Of a stretch of 35,807 nt of DNA, positions 25,828-34,851 are shown one piece after another. The stretch covers positions 1 through 35,807 of the forward strand of contig RFIF01000294.1 in the NCBI GenBank assembly GCA_003695655.1. The letters are read 5' to 3'. The position numbers and the translations under genes were made by a program. The notes under the pieces are model-generated. The model did not search any database. It saw only the letters and a program-made list of their open reading frames with translations, and was not told where the DNA came from. The stretch comes from Cyanobacteria bacterium J069. GTDB taxonomy: Bacteria > Cyanobacteriota > Cyanobacteriia > Elainellales > Elainellaceae. Position 1 is the stretch's first letter; each line of letters opens with the position of its first letter.

Positions 25828-26667
25828 TTATTCAACCGTTAAGGGCCAATCTCGGAGGTGATGCAACCCCTGAGCACAGGAGAGATTGTATTGCAGCGGC
25901 GTAATCGTGATGTAATGCAGGCGAATCGCTTGGACATCCGTCATCATCTGATTCAGCCAGGCCCCACTCGCCTCGCCCAGCTTGCTGGCAGAGGTGACCA
26001 CTAGCTCAAGATCTGGCTGAGGCACATCTTCCAACAGTTCCCCCGCTAGCCAATAGTAGGTTTTACCTCGCGGGTCAACGCGCTTTTCAAACTGGTCGAT
26101 GTATCGCCGCAGCCCTTGCCGCGTCACCGCAACGCCAGCTAGTTTTTCAGCGGGCACCGCCGGAACGTTGACATTCAGCAGCATGGGCTGGGGCAATGGA
26201 TTGGCCGCCAGATAGCTGACGAGCCGCTGAGCGAAGTTTGCGGCGGGCTGAAACTCCTGCGACGCGAAACTGGTGAGGCTGAACGCTATGCTAGTCAGAC
26301 CTTCGATGACCCCTTCCATCGCCGCCGAAACGGTGCCGGAATACAGCACGTCGGTTCCCAGGTTGGAGCCGTGGTTAATTCCAGACAGCACCATGTCGGG
26401 CGGGCTGTCGAGCAGCGCACCCAGCGCCAGCTTGACACAATCGGATGGAGTTCCAGAACAGGCCCAGGCTTTTACGCCTGGCTGAAAGACGCTGTCGATC
26501 TCTTCAGCACGAATGGGTTTGTGTAGGGTTAACCCGTGTCCGGTGGCCGATCGCTCTCGATCGGGGCATACAACAGTCACCTGATGCCCAGCCTGCGCCA
26601 GCGTATTTGCTAGTGTGCGAATGCCCAGGGAGAAAATGCCGTCATCGTTGCTGATTAAAAGATGCAT
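25828..26667 (-). CDS. surE: 5'/3'-nucleotidase SurE
   Basis: This metal-dependent phosphatase removes phosphate from nucleoside 5'- and 3'-monophosphates and acts in stationary-phase survival. It has 279 residues. The ORF track starts at TTG 26706; ATG 26667 ([15 protein letters not shown]) is clearly right because the catalytic SNDDG motif (Asp 8, Asp 9) lies at the extreme N-terminus in this family. Also visible: [17 protein letters not shown] and the metal/phosphate site [27 protein letters not shown]. It is divergent from pheS. Confidence 0.95.
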   Translation of the reverse strand: MHLLISNDDGIFSLGIRTLANTLAQAGHQVTVVCPDRERSATGHGLTLHKPIRAEEIDSVFQPGVKAWACSGTPSDCVKLALGALLDSPPDMVLSGINHGSNLGTDVLYSGTVSAAMEGVIEGLTSIAFSLTSFASQEFQPAANFAQRLVSYLAANPLPQPMLLNVNVPAVPAEKLAGVAVTRQGLRRYIDQFEKRVDPRGKTYYWLAGELLEDVPQPDLELVVTSASKLGEASGAWLNQMMTDVQAIRLHYITITPLQYNLSCAQGLHHLRDWPLTVE

Positions 26668-26782
26668 AGTGGTTTGGTAAGGTGAGAACCCATTCAGAAA
26701 TATCAAAGCGATTTGCTTGGCAATTCATTTCGCCATTCCTCTATTGTGAAGGGCTAACCTCGGTAAACTGGATGAGTAGTTA

Positions 26783-26807
26783 GGGATTAAGGGTTGGGGG
26801 TTAGGGG
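26783..26807 (+). repeat. G-rich tract, potential G-quadruplex
   Basis: Four G runs of 3, 3, 5 and 4 bases are separated by loops ATTAA, TT and TTA, which meets the usual G3+N1-7 rule. The same words return at 35476-35505 and, inverted, at 35719-35736. Confidence 0.75.
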
Positions 26808-26990
26808 TTAGGCTTTTGCACAAACGCGCTGAAAAGAGGCACTGAAAGAGGCCCTGAATGTCAAGGTGGCAGGAGGGGTGGCGATCGCTCTATTGCTCTT
26901 ACATTCTTCTAATTTCTACGTTCCTCGTAGTGGTGAGATTTTTCAAACTACAATCGCTCAGTGACGCGGCCTTCGATTAGGCATTTCGAC

Positions 26991-27022
26991 TATTCGATTC
27001 AGACATTATTCGATTCAGACAT
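26991..27022 (+). repeat. 16-bp tandem duplication upstream of pheS
   Basis: TATTCGATTCAGACAT is repeated twice exactly, followed by looser copies of the CAGACA word up to the pheS start. It probably lies in the 5' leader. Confidence 0.85.
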
Positions 27023-27055
27023 TTTGATCCAGACACTTTTCTTCCAGACACCAGT

Positions 27056-28057
27056 ATGACGACCCAGTTGGTAGAGCTAGAGACCCAGCTAACCGCATTA
27101 CAACAAGAAGCCGAGGGGGCGATCGCCGCAGCGACTTCCCTCGACGAGCTAGAACAGCTCCGCATTAAGTACCTGGGCAAAAAAGGCAGCCTGTCACAGG
27201 TGCTGGGCGGCATGGGGCGGCTAGAAGCAGCCGAGCGTCCTCGCATTGGGGCATTGGCCAACGACGTGAAAGAAGTCGTGCAAACCGGGCTAGAGCAAAA
27301 GCGCACGGCCCTGCAAGCCGCCCAGATCGAAGCCCAGCTAACCGCCGAAACGCTGGATGTGACGATGCCGGGCACCTATCGTCCCCAGGGGCGCAACCAC
27401 CCCCTCACCAGCACGATCGACCGCGCCCTCGATATTTTTGTAGGGCTGGGCTACACCGTGGCTCAAGGGCCAGAAATGGAAACCGACTACTATAACTTTG
27501 AGGCGCTGAATACCCCCCTCGACCACCCCGCGCGGGACATGCAGGACACCTTCTACCTACCGGATGGCAATCTCCTGCGCACCCACACTTCCTCGGTGCA
27601 GATCCGCTATATGGAAGCCAACGAGCCGCCCATCCGCGTGGCGGCTCCCGGCCGGGTCTATCGCCGCGACACGGTGGATGCGACCCATTCGGCGGTGTTT
27701 CACCAAATTGAGATTCTGGCTGTGGACGAGGGTCTGACCTTTACTGACCTGCGCGGCACGATCAAGATTTTTCTGGAGGAAATGTTTGGGGAGATTGAAG
27801 TGCGGTTCCGACCCAGCTTCTTTCCGTTTACCGAACCTTCAGCCGAAGTGGACGTGCGCTGGCGGGGTCGCTGGCTAGAGGTGCTGGGTTGCGGCATGGT
27901 CGATCCGAATGTGCTCAAGTCTGTGGGCTATGACCCTGAGATTTATACTGGTTTTGCGGCCGGGTTTGGGGTTGAACGGTTTGCGATGGTGCTGCACCAA
28001 ATGACCGACATCCGCGATCTCTACAAGAGCGACCTGCGCTTTCTGCGACAGTTTTAG
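27056..28057 (+). CDS. pheS: phenylalanine--tRNA ligase alpha subunit
   Basis: This is the catalytic subunit of the alpha2-beta2 class II synthetase that charges tRNA-Phe. It has 333 residues, normal size. The N-terminal coiled-coil arm (about 1-85) contains [19 protein letters not shown]. The catalytic core has motif 1 near [19 protein letters not shown], motif 2 [21 protein letters not shown] and motif 3 [17 protein letters not shown]. The substrate-recognition segment [18 protein letters not shown] is complete. pheT is not next to it, which is usual in cyanobacteria. Confidence 0.97.
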   Translation: MTTQLVELETQLTALQQEAEGAIAAATSLDELEQLRIKYLGKKGSLSQVLGGMGRLEAAERPRIGALANDVKEVVQTGLEQKRTALQAAQIEAQLTAETLDVTMPGTYRPQGRNHPLTSTIDRALDIFVGLGYTVAQGPEMETDYYNFEALNTPLDHPARDMQDTFYLPDGNLLRTHTSSVQIRYMEANEPPIRVAAPGRVYRRDTVDATHSAVFHQIEILAVDEGLTFTDLRGTIKIFLEEMFGEIEVRFRPSFFPFTEPSAEVDVRWRGRWLEVLGCGMVDPNVLKSVGYDPEIYTGFAAGFGVERFAMVLHQMTDIRDLYKSDLRFLRQF

Positions 28058-28171
28058 CACCGCAGCTTTAGTGCGACATTTATGGCGCGGCGGTTTGAGA
28101 AATTGGGCGTGAAAGTCGGCGACAAAATGTTACGTTTGTTGAAGCTGGGAGAGTGAGTTTCTAAGGTTGCT

Positions 28172-28672
28172 ATGCATTTATTTCGACCGTTCTTGGGTCT
28201 GGTTTTGGTGCTGTGTCTGGGGCTGATGGGGCTGCCGCAGGGGGCGATCGCCGCGAGTTCTGCCGCCATCCGTGCCTACGATGACGTAGAAGCAACCACG
28301 AAAAACTTTGCGGGCCAGCAGTTGATTCAGGCTGAGTTTGCCAATGCTCAACTGGATGGAGCCAACTTTAGCGGTGCCGACCTGCGGGGCGCAGTCTTCA
28401 ACGGCTCTACGCTCAAAGGGGCAAATCTGCAAGGTGCGGATCTGACCGATAGCATTGCCTACCTCAGCAACTTTGCAGGGGCCGATTTGAGCAATGCCGT
28501 GTTGACTTCTGCCATGCTGCTCAAGAGCAGCTTTAAGGGCGCAACGGTGGCAGGCGCTGACTTTACATTCGCCATGCTCGACCGAGATCAGGTGCTTCAG
28601 CTCTGCCAGATCGCAGACGGCGTTAACCCGGTGACGGGAGCCGACACCCGCGAATCACTGGGCTGTAAGTAA
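28172..28672 (+). CDS. exported pentapeptide-repeat protein, probably thylakoid-lumenal
   Basis: This 166-residue protein has a Sec signal peptide (LGLVLVLCLGLMGLPQGAIA, cleaved near residue 27). The mature part contains tandem A(D/N)LxX repeats, for example ANAQLDGANFSGADLRGAVF and ANLQGADLTD, which form a right-handed quadrilateral beta helix (about 50-130). A C-terminal non-repeat tail with two Cys (LCQIADGV and SLGCK) could form a disulfide. Such small lumenal pentapeptide proteins occur widely in cyanobacteria and chloroplasts; function unknown. It starts 114 bases after pheS and is convergent with the sensor gene, 30 bases apart. Confidence 0.87.
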   Translation: MHLFRPFLGLVLVLCLGLMGLPQGAIAASSAAIRAYDDVEATTKNFAGQQLIQAEFANAQLDGANFSGADLRGAVFNGSTLKGANLQGADLTDSIAYLSNFAGADLSNAVLTSAMLLKSSFKGATVAGADFTFAMLDRDQVLQLCQIADGVNPVTGADTRESLGCK

Positions 28673-28688
28673 ACTGGGCTATAAGTAA
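28657..28688 (+). repeat. 16-bp tandem duplication across the stop codon of the pentapeptide gene
   Basis: ACTGGGCTGTAAGTAA is followed at once by ACTGGGCTATAAGTAA (one mismatch). The first copy ends with the TAA stop of the gene. Confidence 0.85.
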
Positions 28689-28702
28689 AGCGACTTGCCC
28701 CC

Positions 28703-31700
28703 CTATTCCAGCAAGTCAGGCACCTGGCACAGTCGTTTGAGGTTACTGCGCGGCTGATTCTTTTGCAGGAATTGAGTCGCTGTGGCGGCATCCAGCGGCC
28801 GGCTGAAAAGGTAGCCCTGCATTTCCTCGCACTGGAGCGATCGCAGCTTTGCCAGTTGATCCACGGTTTCGACTCCTTCGGCCACGACGTTTAGATTGAG
28901 TCCCTGCCCCAGCGCCACAATTGCTGCGACGATCGCCGCATCATCTGGGTTTTCAATCACATCTTTGACGAAAGAGCGATCGATTTTCAGGGTGTGCAGC
29001 GGGAACTGTTTCAGGTAGCCCAGCGAAGAGTAGCCCGTGCCAAAGTCGTCCATGGCGATGCGGACGCCCATGAGCTGAAGCTCTTTGAGCAGTGTGGTCG
29101 TGAACTCGACATTCTGCATCGCGGCTGTTTCGGTGATTTCTAGCTCCAGGCAGGTGGGAGGCAAACCCGTTTCTGCCAGAATGCTGGCGATCGTACCCAC
29201 CAAGTTTGGCTGCTGAAACTGGCGAGCCGATAGATTCACCGCTACCCGCAGCGGGCCCAGACCAGCATCGAGCCAGTGCTTGTTTTGCAGGCAGGCCGTC
29301 CGCAGCGCCCAAGACCCAATCGGCACAATCAGCCCATTTTCTTCCGCCAGCCCGATAAAGGTCTGCGGTGAAATCAACCCAAGTTGGGGATGCGTCCAGC
29401 GCAGCAGCGCCTCCATCTGAATGATTTCTCCTGTGAGAATGTTTACCTGGGGCTGATAGTGGAGGGTAAATTCCTGGCGCTCCAGGGCGTAATGGAGGCT
29501 GCTGTCGAGAGCGAGGCGCTCTGTAGACTGGCTCGTAATCGCCGTGGTGTAAAACTGGTGATTGTTTCGCCCCTGTTCTTTGGCCAGATAGAGCGCCGCA
29601 TCGGCATTTTTTAGCAATGTCTGGGCATCGGTGCCATGTTCGGGAAAGAGGGCAATGCCCATGCTGCAAGTGATGTGTAGCTCATGGCGATCGACATAAA
29701 AAGTGGGGCGCAGCATTTCAGAAATGCGCTCGGCGATGCTGCGGGCATCCTGGGGCGACTTGAGGTTGGACAGCAGCAGGGTGAATTCGTCGCCGCCCCA
29801 GCGGGCGATTGTGTCTTCTTCGCGCAGGCAGCAGATCAAACGTTGGGTTGCTTGCTCCAACAGGCGATCGCCCACGGCATGGCCTAGGGTGTCGTTGATC
29901 GTTTTGAACCGGTCTAGATCCAAAAAGATCACGGCAAAGGCTTCGCGGCTGCGGCGGGCGCGGGAGAGCGTGAGATACAGGTGGCGGTTGAACATCATGC
30001 GGTTGGGCAGCCCCGTCAGCGCATCGTGAAATGCCTGATAGCGCATTTGCTCTTCGGTGCGCTGTCGTTTGATGGCTCCGCCCAGACTCGCGGCGATCGC
30101 CAGCAGGCTCGACTCTTCACTGGCCGACCACTGTCGCTCTGTGTTGCAGTCATCCAACCCGATAAATCCCCAAAACTCATCTTCGATAAAAATCGGCACC
30201 ATCATTGTGGCCAACACGTTTTCCTGTTGCAGGATGGCCTGCTCAGCCGCCGGAAAATCTCGCGTGATCCCCTGCACCGTCTTGCCCAGCATAAATTGCT
30301 CATACCAGCGGTTCAGCCCATAGGTTGCGTAGAGCTGGTTTTGCCACTGGGGCGAAGTCGGCGCTATCGACTGCTCAAACCATTCGTAGCGCACGCTCAT
30401 CGCCCGTACTCCCGTCATGATGTGGGGATGATTTTCGACTATAAACACGCGATCGACTTGGGTGGTCTGGCCCATGATGGCGATCGCCTGCGGAATTGCC
30501 ACGGACAAATCTTCGTAGGCCAGCAGGCAGTTTGTCGCTTTTGCAACGCCCTGTAACAGGTTGTCGCGCTTGAGCAGATCAATTTCGGCCCGCTTGCGCC
30601 GGGTAATGTTTTCAACAGTGCCCTCAAACCGGACAAGCTGACCCGTCGCATCGTAGAGCGCCCGGGCCGACTCGGAAATCCAGATGATGCTGCCATCCTT
30701 GCAATAAACCTCCGACTCAAAGCCTTGCACAGTGCCCAGCGTTAGCATCAACTGCACAAATTCGGCGCGGCGCTGCGGGTTCACATAGAGCTGATTTTGG
30801 ATGTCGGTTAGATTGGTTATCAGGTCGGCCGGCGAGTCATAGCCATAGAGCCTGGCCAGCATGGGATTGACCATCAAGTATTGGCCGTCGGGCGTGCTCT
30901 GAAAAATGCCTTCGACTGCGTTTTCAAAAATGCCCCGATATTTCGCCTCAGCCACTTGCAGGGCCTCGACTGCCCGCGCTTGCTCGATGGCGATGCCCGC
31001 CAGCGGAGCGGCAATTTCCAGGAGCGACCAGTCTGCGTCTGAGGGCAGGCGCGGCGTTGAGCTGTGAATGGCGATGCTTCCTAAGACACTGTCTTGGGAT
31101 GACAAGATTGGCACCGACCAGCAGGAGATCACTCCAAACTGATGGGCAAAGTCTCGATAGTCTGCCCAGAGGGGATCTTGGCGCACGTCTGCCGTAATCA
31201 CGGGCGATCGCCGATACATCGCTGTGCCGCAAGCGCCCACTTTTGGCCCAATGGTCAACCCTTTTAGCTGCTCCACATAGTCAGCCGGCAGCCCATTTGT
31301 AACGCCAGCACAGACTTGCTGCCCGTCAGCATCGAGCAGCAAGAGGGAACTGGATAGTCCGCCCGTCTGGGCTTCGATGACTTGTAGCAGCAGGCTCAGG
31401 GTTTCCGACAGATCCGCTCCGGTGGCAATTTTTTCGAGGACGCGCTTTTGTCCGGCCAGCAGATTTTCTGACTGCTTGCGCTCGGTAATGTCGCGGGAGA
31501 CGGCAATAATTTCTTGCACTTGCTCGGTCAGCGGATCACACAGCATTTTGCTGCGCGTTTCAAACCAAATGTAGTGACCGCTGGCGTGCCGAATTCGGTA
31601 GACCACGGGCACATGGCTCAGCAGAGGCGACGGAGACGAGGCCAATGGCTGGAAGCGATCGCCATCTTGAGGGTGCAATAAATCACAGAGCGATCGCCCC

Positions 31701-34228
31701 ACCAACTCCTCAGGCGCATAGCCCAACAGCGCCTGACAGGCCGGCGAAGCGTAGAGATAGGTGCCATCGGGCGCATGGCAGGAAATTAAATCTGTGGCGT
31801 GTTCGGCTAACAGCCGATAGCGACCCTCGCTCTGACGGAGGGCATCTGCCGTCTGGGCCCGCTCCAGGGCCAGCGAAATGGCTGCCGCCCCTGCCCTCAG
31901 CAGATCCACTTCCGCAGGTGTCCAGACCCGCGCCTCTACGCAGTTTGAAAAGCCAACAAAGCCAAAAAACTCACCGTTCACCATGAGCGGCAGCACCAGC
32001 AGGGACAGCACTCCCTGCGGTTCGAGCACGGCCCGCTCTGTAGCAGACAACTCCGCCACAATTCCTGTATAAGAGCGACCGGCGGACAGGACTTGCTGAA
32101 ACTGGGTGGAATAGTCCCGATAGGGCAATCCTTGCAGCAGCGGCCAGTCAATATTGGGCGCAATGCCCTCAGCGCACCACTCCTGCACATAGTGCATCCG
32201 CAGATTACCTGCTGCGTCGCAGCGATTCTCAAAGACATAGACCCGACTGGCTCCAGAAATTCGCCCCAGCCTTTCAGAAACTGCTGTGTAAATGTCGGCC
32301 TGGTTGTCCAACGAGAGCAATTGCTGCTGCAAGTCTACAAGTGTTGCCAAATATTGCTCCCGCAAGGCCAGCGCTTCTTCGGCCTGCTTGCGCTCGGTCG
32401 TGTCGTCGTAGGAGCCAAGAATGCCGATAATTTTGCCAGCCGCATCAAAAATGGGCACTTTGCTGGCATCCTGCCAAATTTCGCGACCGTCAGCCAGCAC
32501 TTTTTTGCGAACCATGTGCAGCTTTGCCTGCCCCGTTTCTAGCACTTGGCGATCGCTGATGACATATCGCTCTGCCTGATCCTCAGGCCACAGGTCATAG
32601 TCTGATTTGCCTAGTAGCTCATTGGGATCTTCTAGCCCTGCCGACCGCGCAAAGTGGCGATTGCCGCCCTGATACCGCAAGTTGCAGTCTTTCCAAAAAA
32701 CATGCTGGGGAATGTTGTCGAGAATCAGCCGCAAGAAGGCTTTTTGCTCTTCCAGGGCACGCTCGGTGCGCTTGCGGTGGGTGATGTTGCGCACGCTGAC
32801 GATAAAGGTTGGTTCGTCCACTTCCTGGAGAGATGACAAACCGCAGTCGGCTATCCGGGCTTCAAAGAATCGCTCCTCTTCGGCAAACAGCAGGCTGTAT
32901 TCCAGAGTTTGCACAATGCCGGTCTGGGCAGCCTGGGCGATCGCCAGCATCATCGACTGGGCAACGCGAGCGGGCAGCAGTTGATCAATCTGGCGGCCGA
33001 GCTGATCGCTCAAGGGTTGCACCAAATCTTCCTCTTGCTCTGCCTGGATATGTAAACAGGTGCCCTGTCGATCAACCAGAAACAGCATCTCTGGCAGCGC
33101 CCGTAGTAAGTTGCGGTTGATGGTTTCACTTTGGCGCAGGGCCTCTTCGGCCTGCTTGCGGTTGGTGATGTCTTCTACGATGCCAAAGGTAAACTGGAGC
33201 GCCCCAGCATCGTCTCGCACCGCACACACCGTTAGATTCGCCCAAAAAACTTCGCCCGTCTTGCGAATATAGCGCTTCTCAATTTGATAGTCATTGCGCC
33301 GCCCCTCCAGCAGTTCTTGCATTAAGGCCACGTCAGTCGCCAGGTCATCGGGATAGGTGTAGTCGGCAAACCTCATGCTGCAAAACTCTTCCCGGCTGTA
33401 TCCAAAGATTTGGGTCGAAGCGGGGTTAATGTCGATCACTCGCCCATCTAGGGCCGTCATGCCAACGCTGAGGTTGGTATGTTCAAACACCGCGCGAAAC
33501 CGAGCCTCGTTTTGCCGTAGCGCAACTTCGGTCTGATGAAGCTGCATTACCGTGCCCAACTGGGCGGCGATCGCCACCATCAGCCTCAGCAACTGCGGAT
33601 CTTGGGAACGAGACTCCTGGCTGCCAAAAACCAGTACCGCCAGCAGGCGATCGCCCACTATCACGGGCACCCCCAGCGCTAACCGGATTTCGGGATCTTG
33701 CCCAGCCGCTCCAGGCTCGATAGTAAGGGCGATCGACGTTGAGTCTGCCAAATCTGGCAGCGCAGGCTGCAATCTGAGGTCGGTCATCCATTCAGCCCGA
33801 CGACTGCGCCACACGCGCCCTGGCAGCGCAGGCCCCAAATTCCCCCTGAGATTAGACGCCAGACTGAGCAACGGCGTCTTTGCCTGGCAGCCCAGCTCCA
33901 TTGACCGTTCCAGGCACTCCTGCACCCAAGCAGCCGCACACCGAAGCCGCTCCTTTCCGTCTGCTGGCAACCAGCACTCGCCCAGCGCCCAGCCCGTAAC
34001 CTGGCAAATTTGCTGGAGGAGCTGACGCAGATGAGCGGCAAAATCCTCTGGACTCACATCCACTGTCCAGGTTCGCTGATCAAACAATCCTTCTAAAAGC
34101 TGTAAACCCTCCACGACCCCAGACCTCTCAAGCTCATCAGGGTCTGAGGTCTCCGGCACGCGATCCAACCCACCAGAAACATCCGTCTCACAGGTCACAC
34201 GCCGCGGTTGGTCAGGCATCAGCATCAT
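28703..34228 (-). CDS. multi-sensor GAF/PAS diguanylate cyclase/phosphodiesterase (GGDEF-EAL)
   Basis: This 1841-residue protein has no membrane segment and is expected to be a cytoplasmic c-di-GMP enzyme. Approximate order: GAF (55-235), PAS (240-365), PAS-like (365-490), PAS (495-620), GAF (625-800), PAS (805-925), GAF (930-1090), PAS (1095-1215), GAF (1225-1400), GGDEF (1410-1570), EAL (1580-1830). The GGDEF motif is intact (IARWGGDEFTLLLSN, about 1478) and so is the EAL motif (MEALLRW, about 1605), with supporting NLSARQF, MDDFGTGYSSLGYL, LKIDRSFV and VVAEGVET. Both synthesis and breakdown of c-di-GMP are thus possible; which dominates cannot be told. The first PAS has typical dimer linkers (ITNRKQAEEALRQSE), and similar linkers recur. 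None of the GAF domains shows a bilin-attachment Cys motif that I recognise. The gene stands alone. Confidence 0.93.
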   Translation of the reverse strand: MMLMPDQPRRVTCETDVSGGLDRVPETSDPDELERSGVVEGLQLLEGLFDQRTWTVDVSPEDFAAHLRQLLQQICQVTGWALGECWLPADGKERLRCAAAWVQECLERSMELGCQAKTPLLSLASNLRGNLGPALPGRVWRSRRAEWMTDLRLQPALPDLADSTSIALTIEPGAAGQDPEIRLALGVPVIVGDRLLAVLVFGSQESRSQDPQLLRLMVAIAAQLGTVMQLHQTEVALRQNEARFRAVFEHTNLSVGMTALDGRVIDINPASTQIFGYSREEFCSMRFADYTYPDDLATDVALMQELLEGRRNDYQIEKRYIRKTGEVFWANLTVCAVRDDAGALQFTFGIVEDITNRKQAEEALRQSETINRNLLRALPEMLFLVDRQGTCLHIQAEQEEDLVQPLSDQLGRQIDQLLPARVAQSMMLAIAQAAQTGIVQTLEYSLLFAEEERFFEARIADCGLSSLQEVDEPTFIVSVRNITHRKRTERALEEQKAFLRLILDNIPQHVFWKDCNLRYQGGNRHFARSAGLEDPNELLGKSDYDLWPEDQAERYVISDRQVLETGQAKLHMVRKKVLADGREIWQDASKVPIFDAAGKIIGILGSYDDTTERKQAEEALALREQYLATLVDLQQQLLSLDNQADIYTAVSERLGRISGASRVYVFENRCDAAGNLRMHYVQEWCAEGIAPNIDWPLLQGLPYRDYSTQFQQVLSAGRSYTGIVAELSATERAVLEPQGVLSLLVLPLMVNGEFFGFVGFSNCVEARVWTPAEVDLLRAGAAAISLALERAQTADALRQSEGRYRLLAEHATDLISCHAPDGTYLYASPACQALLGYAPEELVGRSLCDLLHPQDGDRFQPLASSPSPLLSHVPVVYRIRHASGHYIWFETRSKMLCDPLTEQVQEIIAVSRDITERKQSENLLAGQKRVLEKIATGADLSETLSLLLQVIEAQTGGLSSSLLLLDADGQQVCAGVTNGLPADYVEQLKGLTIGPKVGACGTAMYRRSPVITADVRQDPLWADYRDFAHQFGVISCWSVPILSSQDSVLGSIAIHSSTPRLPSDADWSLLEIAAPLAGIAIEQARAVEALQVAEAKYRGIFENAVEGIFQSTPDGQYLMVNPMLARLYGYDSPADLITNLTDIQNQLYVNPQRRAEFVQLMLTLGTVQGFESEVYCKDGSIIWISESARALYDATGQLVRFEGTVENITRRKRAEIDLLKRDNLLQGVAKATNCLLAYEDLSVAIPQAIAIMGQTTQVDRVFIVENHPHIMTGVRAMSVRYEWFEQSIAPTSPQWQNQLYATYGLNRWYEQFMLGKTVQGITRDFPAAEQAILQQENVLATMMVPIFIEDEFWGFIGLDDCNTERQWSASEESSLLAIAASLGGAIKRQRTEEQMRYQAFHDALTGLPNRMMFNRHLYLTLSRARRSREAFAVIFLDLDRFKTINDTLGHAVGDRLLEQATQRLICCLREEDTIARWGGDEFTLLLSNLKSPQDARSIAERISEMLRPTFYVDRHELHITCSMGIALFPEHGTDAQTLLKNADAALYLAKEQGRNNHQFYTTAITSQSTERLALDSSLHYALERQEFTLHYQPQVNILTGEIIQMEALLRWTHPQLGLISPQTFIGLAEENGLIVPIGSWALRTACLQNKHWLDAGLGPLRVAVNLSARQFQQPNLVGTIASILAETGLPPTCLELEITETAAMQNVEFTTTLLKELQLMGVRIAMDDFGTGYSSLGYLKQFPLHTLKIDRSFVKDVIENPDDAAIVAAIVALGQGLNLNVVAEGVETVDQLAKLRSLQCEEMQGYLFSRPLDAATATQFLQKNQPRSNLKRLCQVPDLLE

Positions 34229-34340
34229 AGAGTAAGACTGGGATAAGAAAGAAAGCTGCGGGATCTTGGTTTCAATAACTGGAACAATCTAAACAATCTG
34301 AACCTGCCGGACAGCAACCTGCACTTCCCACATTCTCTGT

Positions 34341-34380
34341 AAGAAGGCATGAAACGCAAAAAGAAGGCATGAAATGCAAA
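34341..34380 (+). repeat. 20-bp tandem duplication
   Basis: AAGAAGGCATGAAACGCAAA and AAGAAGGCATGAAATGCAAA follow each other with one mismatch. It is upstream of the sensor gene start. Confidence 0.85.
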
Positions 34381-34570
34381 ACAATGTGTGAAATGCTCGG
34401 TATGACCAAGCTCAAGATTGGAAATATATTCTTGATATAAAGTGAAAATAATGCAGCGCTAGTCTGCAAGCCTAACTAGAGCAAAAGCTATCCCGCAACG
34501 GAAATATTGCGGAGGGCGCTTATATTTAAGGGTTCACGATTATTACGTGCTCACTAAATTATTAAGTTTA

Positions 34571-34615
34571 TTCAGTGTTCACTAATTCAGTGTTCACTAA
34601 CTAAGTGTTCACCAA
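34571..34615 (+). repeat. 15-bp tandem repeat x3
   Basis: TTCAGTGTTCACTAA occurs twice exactly, then as CTAAGTGTTCACCAA. A related word (GTGCTCACTAA) lies just upstream at about 34547. Confidence 0.85.
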
Positions 34616-34851
34616 TTGTTTAATCGAATCGCAGTTCTATGGTGCATCATGCCATAGTTTTCCAGCTTCCAGCTTCCCTAATAGTAATATCATGATATGA
34701 TAGTGAAACGCTATGATTGACACCCGCAATCCATTGTTGCAACCAGGCAAAACTGAGTAAGGGAAACCAGCTAGAGAGCAAGAGGTAGAAATCCGAGGGC
34801 ATCACCTCTAAAGACCCCTGAAGACTTACGTAAAGATCTAAGAATAAGCAT

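Larger units (their letters stand above)
26668..27055. other. intergenic region between divergent surE and pheS
   Basis: This is 388 bases without a gene. It holds a G-quadruplex-capable tract (26783-26807), a 16-bp tandem duplication just before pheS (26991-27022) and the promoters of both genes. Confidence 0.5.
34229..34851. other. 623-base AT-rich intergenic region with repeats
   Basis: No credible gene is present. It is AT-richer than its surroundings and contains a 20-bp duplication (34341-34380) and a 15-bp repeat x3 (34571-34615). The promoter of the sensor gene should lie near its left end. Confidence 0.5.

Noticed and set aside
28082-28156. 24-codon ORF between pheS and the pentapeptide gene
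   Set aside because: Codes MARRFEKLGVKVGDKML..., plausible composition but no Shine-Dalgarno and no known family; could be a chance ORF.
34541-34620. CRISPR array
   Set aside because: Repeats are 15 bp and directly tandem, with no spacers and no cas genes.
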